Below, one piece after another: positions 36,856 through 45,907 of a DNA stretch of 64,000 bases. Below the pieces are notes generated by a model. It had not been told where the DNA came from. It worked only from the letters and a program-made list of their open reading frames with translations, and did no database searches. How positions within the stretch are numbered: the first letter of the stretch is position 1; the number at the start of each line of letters is the position of its first letter. The translations under genes and the position numbers were made by a program. This DNA is from Bosea sp. OAE506 (GTDB taxonomy: Bacteria > Pseudomonadota > Alphaproteobacteria > Rhizobiales > Beijerinckiaceae): the NCBI RefSeq assembly GCF_040546595.1, contig NZ_JBEPOB010000001.1:1303001-1367000 (forward strand), read 5' to 3'.

Positions 36856-37161
36856 ATGCCGCCCGAAGCAGATATGCCAGGCTTCTTGGCACAGGCCGCT
36901 CGCATGCTTCTCGGGGTGTCGCAGGCTTGGCTCTGGGAAAAATCCGGCGTATCCCGAAAGACCATCAACGATTTTGAAAACGGCTACCGTCAGCCAAAAA
37001 TCGCCCTGAAATCTGCCCTAAGAGCCGAGTTGGAGCGCGCGGGCGCGCATTTCGTTTTTGGAGAAGGAACGATCGGAGTCGTCGTTTACGAGGCCAATGG
37101 CACTGACGACCCGGCGGGCGCAGGCGCTTCCATTGATGTTGACGCAAATGGCTCAAGTTAA
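36856..37161 (+). CDS. XRE-family HTH regulator
   Basis: About 101 residues from the ATG at 36856. The XRE helix-turn-helix is ARMLLGVSQAWLWEKSGVSRKTINDFENG, with a short C-terminal part ELERAGAHFVFGEG as in single-domain rhizobial regulators. It is divergent from the AAA+ operon across an AT-rich gap of about 165 bases, a typical layout for control of that operon. A longer open frame upstream has no recognisable content. Confidence 0.8.
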   Translation: MPPEADMPGFLAQAARMLLGVSQAWLWEKSGVSRKTINDFENGYRQPKIALKSALRAELERAGAHFVFGEGTIGVVVYEANGTDDPAGAGASIDVDANGSS

Positions 37162-37508
37162 CCATAAGCCAAAAAAGCTGATGCTGTTTCTGATATCAGA
37201 TGTATAATTTTCTCGTTGCCTCAGAAGTGCCCTGGCCCGGAAGGCCAGCTTGTGGGGCTGCTGATGAAATTGATCACTTGGCAACATCTCCGCCCGAGCG
37301 TGTGGGCAACCTGCTGGTCTCCTGAATAGCGAACACGACTGTTTCGGCCTGACGCCGCCTGCGTGACGGTATCGGCGCGAAGCAGCCCTACAGCCGGGCG
37401 GAAGGCGCATGGCGCCTCCACCGGAGCGCGCCTTCGCATGCCCTTACCAGGCTACCCCGACGCACATAGCGGGCTTCTCGCCCGCAGAGTTTCTAGCTGG
37501 AGGTTCCG

Positions 37509-37748
37509 GTGTCAGCAGGCCCGAGCGAAATCGCTGAGCAGCCCGTCATCGCAGTTCCACAAAGGCGCCGACGTGGCCGTCCTCGCAAAATACCATCCAC
37601 TGTCACCAAGCTGTCTGGACGGCTGCCCGGTTACCGAGGCGCTCCCCGGAGCGATACCGAATTCGAATCCAGCGTGATCATCGATGCTGAATTCGATGAT
37701 CTGTCTTGCGCAGTGGCCGTCCTGCTTCGGTGCTCAAATCAGGCCTGA
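37509..37748 (+). CDS. Small AT-hook-like hypothetical protein
   Basis: A 79-residue open frame with a GTG start. QRRRRGRPRKIP has the R-G-R-P core of an AT-hook, which binds the minor groove of AT-rich DNA. No other support for coding exists, and the flanks (37162-37508) show only short hairpins such as CTGGCC/GGCCAG near 37232. Weak call. Confidence 0.35.
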   Translation: MSAGPSEIAEQPVIAVPQRRRRGRPRKIPSTVTKLSGRLPGYRGAPRSDTEFESSVIIDAEFDDLSCAVAVLLRCSNQA

Positions 37749-37808
37749 AGCGTCGAGAATTTACTCCGGTCACACGTTTCACCGGTTCATTCCGACGGAG
37801 ATCATTCT

Positions 37809-38570
37809 ATGAAGCTTTGGATCCTGTCTGATCTCCACGCCGACCATGGGGGGGCTTTGCCGACACCTCCAGAGGGCGCAGACATTGCAGTTGTGGCCGG
37901 CGATATCGTGTCAGACCGGTGGCTGATCGAGACGGCGCAAAGACTTCCGCTCGTCTTCGTTGCTGGAAATCACGAGTTTTACCGACACGGTCACTCGGAA
38001 CGCCTCGCCCAACTAAAGGCCCTCGAGGGCGTCCGAGTTCTGGAGAACGAGTCGATCCAGATTGGCGACATTCGCTTCATCGGAGCGACGCTCTGGACGA
38101 GCTACGATCGAAATCCGCTTGCGATGGATGTCGCGAGGCGCAGCATGAATGACCATCGCCTGATCAAATGGCGGAAAGATCCGTGGGAACGGTTCGAGCC
38201 AAAACATGCCGCCAAACTGCACGCAGTCAGCAGGGCCTTCATCGAAAGCGCTCTAGCCCAACCCCATCCAGGACCAACAGTAGTTCTTACCCATCACGCA
38301 CCGCACCCTGGCAGCATCCATCCCCGTTACGAAGGTCAGCTTCTGAACCATGCCTATTTCAGCAATCTTGAATCCGTGATTGTCTCGGGGCGCCCCGCGC
38401 TATGGGTTCATGGCCACGTTCACAACTGCTTCGACTATAAAATATCTGACACCCGCATTGTCTGTAATCCGCGCGGATACCCTGGCGAGAACCCGCTTTT
38501 CGATCAGCCATTTATGATCGACATTGATCGAGCCGGGGATGTCGACAGCTCGAATCTCCAACTCGATTAG
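37809..38570 (+). CDS. Calcineurin-like metallophosphoesterase
   Basis: A 253-residue protein from the ATG at 37809 (CGGAG upstream). The metal-binding motifs are in order: D-x-H in LSDLHADH, GDIV, GNHEFY, THHAPHPG and GHVHN. The family hydrolyses phosphodiesters or phosphomonoesters using a two-metal site. Close homologues are single-gene cytoplasmic enzymes of unknown substrate. It follows the AAA+/XRE module but is transcribed separately. Confidence 0.9.
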   Translation: MKLWILSDLHADHGGALPTPPEGADIAVVAGDIVSDRWLIETAQRLPLVFVAGNHEFYRHGHSERLAQLKALEGVRVLENESIQIGDIRFIGATLWTSYDRNPLAMDVARRSMNDHRLIKWRKDPWERFEPKHAAKLHAVSRAFIESALAQPHPGPTVVLTHHAPHPGSIHPRYEGQLLNHAYFSNLESVIVSGRPALWVHGHVHNCFDYKISDTRIVCNPRGYPGENPLFDQPFMIDIDRAGDVDSSNLQLD

Positions 38571-38925
38571 GACTGGTTGGTACCGCCAGCAATGTCAGAG
38601 CGCGTGCGGCTCTGGTGCCATGTATGTCCACGGAATGCAGAGTTGAGCCTGCCAGCGCTAGCATCCCGCAACAGCCACTGCGTCCCCGTTCGCTCGGTGC
38701 TGCACGCGTTCATAGGCGGATGCCCTGGAACCTGCACACCGAGCTTCGCAAGCAAAATAGACATGGACACTGCTGGGCCGCCTATGTCCCGGACCTGGCC
38801 TCTGGGGGCCTGCCCGAGCTGCCACCTATAAAGAGGAGCCTTAGCTTGATCGAAGGCGGCAAGGCCGACATGCTTCCAGCCGCTCCGGCGCCCGGCCGGC
38901 GCCGCGAGGGTGGTGAGGACAAGTC
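38571..38925. other. Intergenic stretch without a supported gene
   Basis: One continuous plus frame (38615-38944) has a Trp/His/Pro-rich middle but no recognisable family, and it would overlap the start at 38926 by 19 bases. Nothing else is seen beyond a weak ribosome site just before 38926. Confidence 0.4.
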
Positions 38926-39141
38926 ATGTCGGTGGTGCCCCTGATCCCGCTGCGGCAAGTCGATGACCTGGCTGACCGGATTGAGCAACTCATGGGCGAT
39001 GCGGAGGGCCGCGGCTATTGCACGCTCGCCTACTTCCTCAACATGGCGCTGATCGAGGCGCGGATCCAGAAGGAGCAGGAAGAGCACGATCGAGCGGCCA
39101 AGAGCGCTGATCCCCGCGATTTGTGGCGCCCGCAGATTTGA
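38926..39141 (+). CDS. Small hypothetical protein
   Basis: A 71-residue protein with a good ribosome site (GAGGACAAGTC). It is mainly helical and charged: LADRIEQLMGDAEGRGYCTLAYFLNMALIEARIQKEQEE. The ending DPRDLWRPQI is clean. Such short proteins are common in rhizobial accessory regions. Function unknown. Confidence 0.6.
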   Translation: MSVVPLIPLRQVDDLADRIEQLMGDAEGRGYCTLAYFLNMALIEARIQKEQEEHDRAAKSADPRDLWRPQI

Positions 39142-39261
39142 TCGGGTGCACGGCCCTAAGAGGGACGTTTGGTCTGCGCTGTCGTCCGATCATTCCTCGC
39201 GGTTTTCAGCGGCGGCTGCCTAGTCCGTCGGACATGAAATCGACGGCCGAGCTTCTATTCT

Positions 39262-40359
39262 TCAGCCCTTGCGATCTGCGGCATCGGCACCGCGTAGACC
39301 AATTGGTTTCGGGGCGCCTTTGGTCGTGTCGCGTTGAGTCTGGCGTTCGGTCTCAGAGTTCAACTCGGCGCCAACGAGTACGATGGTTGCAGAGAGCCAC
39401 ATCCAGGACAGCAGTCCGATGACCGCGCCGATCGTGCCATAAGTCTTGTTGTAGTCTTCGAAGTTTGCGACGTACCAAGAGAAAAGCAGCGATCCAACCA
39501 GCCAGGCAACACTGGCAACGAGGGCGCCGGGACTTACCCATTTCCACTGCGCCTCGTCACGGCTGGGACCGAAGCGGTAGAGCGCCGCCAAGCCGGCCAC
39601 GAGGACGAGGATCAAAACCGGCCACCGACCGATCGAGACTAGCCATTCCCCGCCTTTCCCAAGACTGAGATAATCAAGGAGAACTGGGACTACAGCGACG
39701 CCTGCGATCGCAAGCAGGATAAAGGCGAGGATGCCCACGGTGAATGAAAGAGAGACAAGATTCAGCTTGATGAAGCCTCGCTTTTCGTTTTCGCCATAAG
39801 CCACATTGAGCGCGTCGAAGATCGCCTTGACACCTGCATTGGCGCTCCAGATCGCAAGGGTTAGGCTGACTGCAAACGCAAAACCAAGTTTGCCTTCACC
39901 GCCCTGCACGATCCGCTCGATCTGATCCTGAAGGAAGCCTCCAGCGCCAGCAGGCAATAGGCCCTCAACACTGGCGACATGCTCCGAAATGGTAGCGGGC
40001 TCGGCGACGAGGCCATAGACGGAGACAAGCGCAGTTAGGGCCGGAAATAGCGCCAAAAGCGCATAGAACGTGACGCCGGCAGCAACGGCTCTGACGCGGT
40101 CCTTATCGATCTCATGATAGGTCCGGCGCGCGATGTCCAACCAGCCGCGAACCGGGATTTCTTGGGGCTGCGCTGCACTCCCGCCGTCATGCGTCTGATG
40201 GGCCGTTTTCTGTTCGTGCTCCGCGTCCCGCGCACTCAGCGAGCCGCGTTGTAGACGAGAGAGCGCAAGCGCCGATCCGATGCCGATCGTCACGGCCAGA
40301 ACCATATCTAGCGATGCCGACCTTATGCGCTTGGTTGGCTTCCAGCTGTTTGCGGCCAT
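39262..40359 (-). CDS. YihY/BrkB family inner-membrane protein
   Basis: A 365-residue protein from the ATG at 40359, ten bases after the upstream stop. It has about six transmembrane helices with the YihY signature DRVRAVAAGVTFYALLALFPALTAL and, later, FGPSRDEAQWKWVSPGALVA. Once called ribonuclease BN, the family is now viewed as a membrane protein of unknown transport or envelope role. It ends in a charged tail and is the last gene of a three-gene envelope set with the holin-like and DUF883-like proteins. Confidence 0.9.
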   Translation of the reverse strand: MAANSWKPTKRIRSASLDMVLAVTIGIGSALALSRLQRGSLSARDAEHEQKTAHQTHDGGSAAQPQEIPVRGWLDIARRTYHEIDKDRVRAVAAGVTFYALLALFPALTALVSVYGLVAEPATISEHVASVEGLLPAGAGGFLQDQIERIVQGGEGKLGFAFAVSLTLAIWSANAGVKAIFDALNVAYGENEKRGFIKLNLVSLSFTVGILAFILLAIAGVAVVPVLLDYLSLGKGGEWLVSIGRWPVLILVLVAGLAALYRFGPSRDEAQWKWVSPGALVASVAWLVGSLLFSWYVANFEDYNKTYGTIGAVIGLLSWMWLSATIVLVGAELNSETERQTQRDTTKGAPKPIGLRGADAADRKG

Positions 40360-40369
40360 TACCCACCCA

Positions 40370-40810
40370 TCAGCGAAGCGAGCTACGGCGCACGTGCTCA
40401 CGATCAAAGAATGTCCGACTGCCTCGCTTAGGGCGTTTCGCGGCAAGGACCGCTGCGACGAGCCCAGTAATTGCACCCCCGACCAGCATCGCCGATCCGC
40501 TCACAAGCGGCCCCCGGCGTGGGCTGTCATCGGCCGATAACGTCGCGCGAGAAGTGCGTGGAAAGCGACTGAGATAAAACGCGGCGCCGAAGCAGCCGAG
40601 CGATAACACCAGGAGTATCCCGCCTAGGATCAAGCTAGCAATCACCCCGCCAACTTGAACGAAAAGCATCTCGCGTAGCGCATCCAAGCCATAACCGGCT
40701 GCGAAAATGCAAAAGAGTGCGGCAACCGACATCAATCCATAGATGGTCACTTGCCGTTCAAGAAAGGATTTTGCCTGGGTGATCAGAAAGGCGAAGCTGG
40801 CACCTAGCAT
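40370..40810 (-). CDS. Holin-superfamily/DUF1469-like membrane protein
   Basis: A 146-residue protein with two or three transmembrane helices (VTIYGLMSVAALFCIFAAGYGL; IASLILGGILLVLSLGCF; SAMLVGGAITGLVAAVLAAK) separated by a charged loop and ending in a basic tail. The layout matches putative actinobacterial/phage-holin-family DUF1469 proteins often placed beside DUF883 and YihY genes. It is in one minus-strand operon with both. Function unknown. Confidence 0.75.
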   Translation of the reverse strand: MLGASFAFLITQAKSFLERQVTIYGLMSVAALFCIFAAGYGLDALREMLFVQVGGVIASLILGGILLVLSLGCFGAAFYLSRFPRTSRATLSADDSPRRGPLVSGSAMLVGGAITGLVAAVLAAKRPKRGSRTFFDREHVRRSSLR

Positions 40811-40814
40811 TGGC

Positions 40815-41093
40815 CTACCGCGCCGACATTATGCCGATAACGAAACCGGCCGCAGCGGCCCAGCCTACAGCTCGGAACGGCCGCTCGCGGACCTGTTCAA
40901 TCAGCATGTCCTGGAGTTCACCGACACGATCTTCCGCCATGTTTATCGCACCGCCCGCGTCAATACCTGACGCCCTGGCCCTGCCGGAGGCACCGCGGGT
41001 CATCTCGTCTCTGCCTGCGGCGACGCCCTCACGATGCAGATGATCGCCCGCTACATCCGATAGTTTCTTGAAGCCGCTTTGTTCGTTTTCCAT
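40815..41093 (-). CDS. DUF883-like (ElaB/YqjD type) membrane-anchored protein
   Basis: A 92-residue protein from the ATG at 41093 (AAGGACG upstream). A hydrophilic helical body ends in ERPFRAVGWAAAAGFVIGIMSAR, the typical C-terminal single membrane anchor of the YqjD/ElaB group. Those proteins bind ribosomes at the inner membrane in stationary phase. It is five bases upstream of the holin-like gene. Confidence 0.78.
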   Translation of the reverse strand: MENEQSGFKKLSDVAGDHLHREGVAAGRDEMTRGASGRARASGIDAGGAINMAEDRVGELQDMLIEQVRERPFRAVGWAAAAGFVIGIMSAR

Positions 41094-41204
41094 CGGACGT
41101 CCTTGAGGCTGGATTTGAGGCTCCGTGACTGAACGCGAGCAGAATCCGCTAAGTTCCTCGGACGCCAGAGAGAGGTCCAAAGCAGCCGTCCCTCGACAGG
41201 CGCG

Positions 41205-41972
41205 TCAGTCGGGTTGCCATTGGCAGATCTTGTAGTCGCGGGGCCTCTGTCGCATGTCGAGATGCAGATGGTCCTTGTGGGAGGCGTCGGAGCCGGGGCC
41301 AAGGACCGTTTTGAAGCGCTCACAAGCACTGCTCTTAAGCGCCTCGCGCAGGGGCCGCGGTGCGGCGTCAGAGCCGACCAGGTTAAGCGTTCGGCCGTCG
41401 GCAAGCCCCAGGGCACCAAGATCGAGCGCATTGCCGGTCGCGTGCTCACTGATCTGAGCGCCAGGCACGCCGTTGCGCGGTCGGCACGCATGGCCTCCCA
41501 CGCCGATCAGCCTGGAAAGCGTGCCGTTCTCGCGGGAGACTATGCCGGGTAGATCGTCGCGAACCCAATCGACAACTTCGACCGCGAAGGAGCAAGTCAC
41601 CGTGACTGCGCTGTCGAACTCAACCCGCGCGCCCCCGGGCATAGAGATCGCGCGAAAGGTGACGGGGTCTTTTATGGTGCAGGCGCCGTCACCGTCCGCA
41701 GCCACGGGCAAGGCGATGCCGCCGCGCTCGAAAAAGACCCCAAAACAGGCAGGCGGCCCAATCGGGCCCTCTAGGGCGGTGGAGGTGAGAGGTGTTTCGG
41801 CGGGCTCTGCCTTGCTTGCCTTCAACTCGGCAGGGCGTCGCGGCGGAAAGGGTGTCATGATGCGCGGGCTGGCGACTTCATTGTTGGACCGGCCACGTCG
41901 TGACTGTGCATCAGCCACAGTGCCGTGCAGTGCAAGAAGCGCCGCGATCATCCGAACGACCAGTCGGTGCAC
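41205..41972 (-). CDS. Extensin-like C-terminal domain protein
   Basis: A 255-residue protein with a signal peptide (RMIAALLALHGTVADA). The extensin-like domain shows SEHATGNALDLGALGLADG and HKDHLHLDM, the metal-site pattern of D-Ala-D-Ala peptidase-like (LAS/VanY-fold) enzymes, and conserved Cys pairs. It is probably periplasmic and active on peptidoglycan or a cell-wall glycan. It is four bases from the L,D-transpeptidase gene, so the two are co-transcribed. Confidence 0.88.
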   Translation of the reverse strand: MHRLVVRMIAALLALHGTVADAQSRRGRSNNEVASPRIMTPFPPRRPAELKASKAEPAETPLTSTALEGPIGPPACFGVFFERGGIALPVAADGDGACTIKDPVTFRAISMPGGARVEFDSAVTVTCSFAVEVVDWVRDDLPGIVSRENGTLSRLIGVGGHACRPRNGVPGAQISEHATGNALDLGALGLADGRTLNLVGSDAAPRPLREALKSSACERFKTVLGPGSDASHKDHLHLDMRQRPRDYKICQWQPD

Positions 41973-41976
41973 GCCG

Positions 41977-42975
41977 TCAATCCAGGAATCGCACCGCGAC
42001 GCCCGTCTTCACCAAATCGGCGAGTTCTTCAGCGTCCCAATTCGTCAGGCGGATGCAACCATGCGAGTTGCTCTTGCTAACCTTCGAGGGTTCGGGCGTA
42101 CCGTGAATGCCAAAGGTTGGCTTCGACAGCGCGATCCAGATCGTCCCGACGGGACCATTTGGCCCGGGGGGCAGGACAAGCGTTTCGGTGTTCTGGCCCT
42201 GCTGGAAGTTCTTCTCGGGATCGTAGGTGTAGTTCGGATTCCGGGCGATGCGCTCAATGGCGTAGTCGCCTGAAGGCGAGGGCGTATGCTCACTGCCAAT
42301 GGTTGCCGGATAACTTGCCAGGAGCCGCTCGTCAGCGCCGAAGACCAGAACCATTCCCGTCCCCTTGACGGCATCGACGCGCAGGGCCGCGCCCTTCTCG
42401 GGCGATCGGCGCCCCGATGCCACGGCGATCCGGGAACCCGGTTCAAAAAACGATTGGCGGGGATTGAGCGCGGCGAGAAGCGTCTCGCTCATATGAAAGA
42501 GCTCACCAAGCATCTCCTGAGGGCTCGTGTAGGACAGCCGCTTCATCTTGGCCTGCTTGGCGTAGTCGCGCGGAATTTCGTCGGCGAAGTCGTAGGCTGC
42601 ATCCTTGTCGGTAAGCGTGTACTCGGCGATCACATCGTTGGTTGCATCACCTTCAAGGCTGAGCCAGGCCAGCTCGTCGATCTCCTCACCGTCGGGCAGC
42701 ATCGCCTGTCGCCGGAATTGAGCGACCGCCTTGCGGAAATTATCCCCGTCGACCCCGTCGATGACGCCAGGCGAGACGCTTCGCCGGCTGAGCAGGATCT
42801 GCGCCTTGACGATAAACGGGTTCGCTCCCGGCGCGACCGCGGCATTCCGGTCAGCGAAGGTGACCGCATTCACCTCGGCAGCCGAGAGCGCCAATGCAGG
42901 CGACGTGAAGGTGGCCAGCACAGCGACCATGACCGCCGCGGTCTTAGCGATCCTGTTGGGATGGGCGGGTGTCAT
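41977..42975 (-). CDS. L,D-transpeptidase family protein
   Basis: A 332-residue protein with a signal peptide. The N-terminal half has a peptidoglycan-binding-like segment (AVAQFRRQAMLPDGEEID). The YkuD catalytic domain has HGTPEPSKVS and SNSHGCIRLTNWDAEEL, where Cys and His are catalytic. It makes 3-3 peptidoglycan crosslinks or anchors lipoproteins. It sits upstream of the extensin-like gene. Confidence 0.93.
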   Translation of the reverse strand: MTPAHPNRIAKTAAVMVAVLATFTSPALALSAAEVNAVTFADRNAAVAPGANPFIVKAQILLSRRSVSPGVIDGVDGDNFRKAVAQFRRQAMLPDGEEIDELAWLSLEGDATNDVIAEYTLTDKDAAYDFADEIPRDYAKQAKMKRLSYTSPQEMLGELFHMSETLLAALNPRQSFFEPGSRIAVASGRRSPEKGAALRVDAVKGTGMVLVFGADERLLASYPATIGSEHTPSPSGDYAIERIARNPNYTYDPEKNFQQGQNTETLVLPPGPNGPVGTIWIALSKPTFGIHGTPEPSKVSKSNSHGCIRLTNWDAEELADLVKTGVAVRFLD

Positions 42976-43156
42976 GGAGGCTCCGACAGCGAGGCAGTTC
43001 GGCCGAAGCTATACGGGCGGATGGGAGGGATGTTCCGGAGCCACCCAAAGCAGTAAGCGCGCTCGTCGTTCCTTAATTCGTCGGCACGGTCAGGCGCGAG
43101 GCATTGGCCCGAATGCCGATGCGCCTAGGCTTCGATGGCAGAAACCCGCGCACTGC

Positions 43157-44092
43157 TCATCGATCACTTCTGGGCGCCTGACTGGGCGTTGCCATTGCCA
43201 TATAGGCGCCAGCGAGCATCAGAATGACAGCAGGAATGTCGAGAGGCTTGATCGTTTCGCCAAATACCAGAACCCCAAGAACCACCGCCACGACCGGAGA
43301 AACAAAGGCGTAACTCCCAGCGCGTGAGGCGCCGATATCGCGCAAGAGACGCATGTAGAGCGTGTAGCCGATCAGCGACCCGAAGAGGACCAGGAAGAGC
43401 CATCCGGTCCAGGCCGCCCAGCCCCAGTCGCCCCGAAGGGCCCGAACCGCTCCCGCCTCGAAGCTGAGCGCGTAGGCGAACAGCGCGCCTCCGCCCACAA
43501 AAGTCGTGATTCCTGCGACTAAGAAGGGCGGGTATGTCTTGAGTAGCGGCCGGGCGACCACGGAACCAAGCCCATAGGTGAACGCCGCCGATGCAACCGC
43601 AAAAGCGCCTACAGCATATCGATCCGAGCCGGGGCCGGCGGGTGCCGCCTCGGCCAGAGCCTGTGGGCCAAACAACAAGGCAATTCCGGCAACGCCCAGG
43701 CCGATGGCAACGAAATGCCGGACCGCGACCCGCTCATCTCCCAGCAGAACCGCAAAAAACAACAGTGCTATCGGCGTCAGGGCCAGCTCCAGCACGGCCG
43801 CGGTACCTGAACTAATATAGCGCATCCCCCAGAAAAGCGGTCCGTAGCAGAGGGAGATCATCAGCAGGCTGACCACGAGGAACCGAAGCCTGTCCTCGGT
43901 AGCGACGTTAACTCGCTCCCCCCGAAAACTTGCCAAAGCCAGCAGCAACACTCCTGCGGTCACAAAGCGGGTGCCGGCGAAGAAGAGGGGTGGTACCGAT
44001 TCCACCCCGGCCTTGATACCGATCCAGGTTGCCCCCCAGATCAGACAGAGCAGGGCAAAATCTAGCAATCTCGGATTGACGACCAAGCCCAT
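43157..44092 (-). CDS. EamA/DMT family transporter (second copy)
   Basis: A 311-residue protein with about ten transmembrane helices in two EamA halves: ALLCLIWGATWIGIKAGVESVPP and SLIGYTLYMRLLRDIGASRAGSY. It is probably an inner-membrane exporter. It is divergent from the CGNR regulator 71 bases away, so the regulator probably controls it. Confidence 0.92.
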   Translation of the reverse strand: MGLVVNPRLLDFALLCLIWGATWIGIKAGVESVPPLFFAGTRFVTAGVLLLALASFRGERVNVATEDRLRFLVVSLLMISLCYGPLFWGMRYISSGTAAVLELALTPIALLFFAVLLGDERVAVRHFVAIGLGVAGIALLFGPQALAEAAPAGPGSDRYAVGAFAVASAAFTYGLGSVVARPLLKTYPPFLVAGITTFVGGGALFAYALSFEAGAVRALRGDWGWAAWTGWLFLVLFGSLIGYTLYMRLLRDIGASRAGSYAFVSPVVAVVLGVLVFGETIKPLDIPAVILMLAGAYMAMATPSQAPRSDR

Positions 44093-44163
44093 CGGCGGAT
44101 CCCGTAACGGCTAAAAATGCTTTATGTCGTTACAACAGCAATGCTCAGTGGAGGTTCCGCGGG

Positions 44164-44772
44164 ATGACTGACAGATCCGTCCATACGATGTCACTGGTGG
44201 GTGGCCATCTGGCTCTGGATTTCGTCAACACCGTCGATAGCCGGATTGGCGAACCGGGCCCTGACTATTTAAATTGTTACGAAGACCTCCTCATCTGGGC
44301 GGGCCGGAGAAAGCTGATCGATGCAGAGACCCAGCAGCGGCTCCACAGGCAATCCGCTTCGAAGCCTGACACATCAGACGCAGCCCTATCGCGCGCCAAA
44401 GCGTTGCGCGAGGCGCTCTATAGCCTCTGCTGCGTCGAGATCGACAACCGGACGGTAGAGGAAAGCGATCTCAAAGTTTTCAACGCCGCGCTGCAAAGCG
44501 CGACCGCCAGACGTCGGGTCGCTGCCAAGCGGGGCGTGCTGGAATGGATATGGCAGCCCGACGATACGCTGGATCATATAGCGGATCGCGTAAGCGTCGC
44601 GGCGTGCGCTTTGATCATCGAGACCAAAGACAGCCGTCGTCCAATCCGGCAGTGCCCAGGCCACAATTGCGGCTGGCTTTTCCTCGACACATCTCGTGGC
44701 GGCCGTCGTCAGTGGTGTTCAGACAAGACTTGCGGGACCCCGGCACGCGTGAGGCGATTTAGAGCGGGGTAG
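44164..44772 (+). CDS. ABATE-domain regulator with modified CGNR zinc finger
   Basis: A 202-residue protein. The N-terminal ABATE domain begins LVGGHLALDFVNTVDSR, the family hallmark, and a C-terminal zinc finger CPGHNCGWLFLDTS...WCSDKTCG follows. The usual C-G-N-R at the end of the finger reads CGTPARV, so Asn-Arg is replaced. The four Cys remain. The family binds DNA as stress-related regulators. It lies divergent to the DMT exporter. Confidence 0.85.
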   Translation: MTDRSVHTMSLVGGHLALDFVNTVDSRIGEPGPDYLNCYEDLLIWAGRRKLIDAETQQRLHRQSASKPDTSDAALSRAKALREALYSLCCVEIDNRTVEESDLKVFNAALQSATARRRVAAKRGVLEWIWQPDDTLDHIADRVSVAACALIIETKDSRRPIRQCPGHNCGWLFLDTSRGGRRQWCSDKTCGTPARVRRFRAG

Positions 44773-44941
44773 GCTCGTGCGATGTCGCGGATGCGCCGGC
44801 CACACAGCGGGAGAGCCCAAGCATTTCAAATCTGCGTTGGCCGGATGGTTAGGCAGTATCGCCTCGCCGCGCGTCCAAATGAACTGCTAGGCGTTAGCCT
44901 CCTACGTAACCTTGACGGCTTAGAGCCGCCGATCTCCGGCC

Positions 44942-45496
44942 TTAAGTGTTTCGCCTGCGCTCAAGCTCATTGTCCGCCGCGGCGGCTTCGGGATCCGGCA
45001 TTGGGACTTCGAATGCCTGGGTCTCGACCAGTGGGATTTTAAGCCAAGGCCCAGATGCCTCTAGCCCGTGGTTCTCGGCGTCGTTGATGACCGCCGTCAC
45101 GAGAGCATCAGCTTCCTCAGCAATCATCTCGATGCTGGCGTTTACCTTTGCTGCGTCCTGGTCATCGGGAAACACGGTCTGAATCGAAGATAGATGAACG
45201 ACCTGAGCGGCAAAGCTGGCGGCAAGTTCAGCGATCGGGTCTGGCTTGCTGTTATGACCGTGTCCAGGCTCTCGCCCCCGATCAACAGGGTCTTCGATCG
45301 CCGTGGGCAATCCCGCTCGTGCCAGTCTCGCAATCAGTTGCGCATTCTCATAGGCAAGACGGGAGATTATTCGCTCCGCGTTTGTCACATCAATGTCGAG
45401 GTCGAGCACACTTTGGCGCTGGTCCGGTCGCGAATCTGATGGGCTTCGGATTACCTCGGCTCCAGGGCCTGACCGCAACATCCGCTGGGCACACAT
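44942..45496 (-). CDS. Hypothetical helical protein
   Basis: A 184-residue protein that I do not recognise. Two helical stretches, ERIISRLAYENAQLIARLARAG and PIAELAASFAAQVVHLSSIQTVF, are followed by VNASIEMIAEEADALVTAVIND. The C-terminus is acidic. Another in-frame start further downstream may be the real one, since the first 35 residues look unstructured. No signal peptide or membrane segment is present. Confidence 0.55.
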   Translation of the reverse strand: MCAQRMLRSGPGAEVIRSPSDSRPDQRQSVLDLDIDVTNAERIISRLAYENAQLIARLARAGLPTAIEDPVDRGREPGHGHNSKPDPIAELAASFAAQVVHLSSIQTVFPDDQDAAKVNASIEMIAEEADALVTAVINDAENHGLEASGPWLKIPLVETQAFEVPMPDPEAAAADNELERRRNT

Positions 45497-45907
45497 GACA
45501 CAACTCCGAACTCGACTGGAGTCGCGAACGGTCGGGCAGGAGAATCGTTCCAGCTAAGCGGCACATCGGCTCACCGAGTACGATGACGCGATCGCCTGGC
45601 GCCGAACCGAAAAACGTTTGGTCCCGGGAGCGAAATTGGTCCCAGTGATGTGGCCATCTATCGAGCGGCTGAATGCACTCGCATCCAAACCGGGGAGGGA
45701 GGAGATGCCGCGCCCTGGCGGCACCCGCACGATCGGCGGTTCCTGCCATAACGTTTAGCGGCAATGGGGCACGTTGTAGCTGATCCGCCCGTATGTCGAC
45801 ACTCAATCCAAAACGGGTTGGATCAGCACAGAGGCTGCAACTTGCCGGAACCTTAAGGGCAGCCGCGGTGTTCGGCTGATCACAAACCCCGTTTAAAGAG
45901 GCATGTC
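45497..45907. other. Intergenic stretch without a supported gene
   Basis: About 410 bases with open frames on both strands but no recognisable protein. It should hold the promoters of the helical protein and of the DUF2171 gene; the latter has a good ribosome site AGAGG at about 45897. Confidence 0.4.

Noticed and set aside
27700..37200. CRISPR-associated transposon
   Set aside because: No cas gene, no repeat-spacer array and no guide-like repeats were seen around the Tn7-like genes; TniQ alone is not enough for a CRISPR-guided system.
38615..38944. Plus-strand open frame before the small gene at 38926
   Set aside because: No homology or motif; it overlaps the better supported start by 19 bases.
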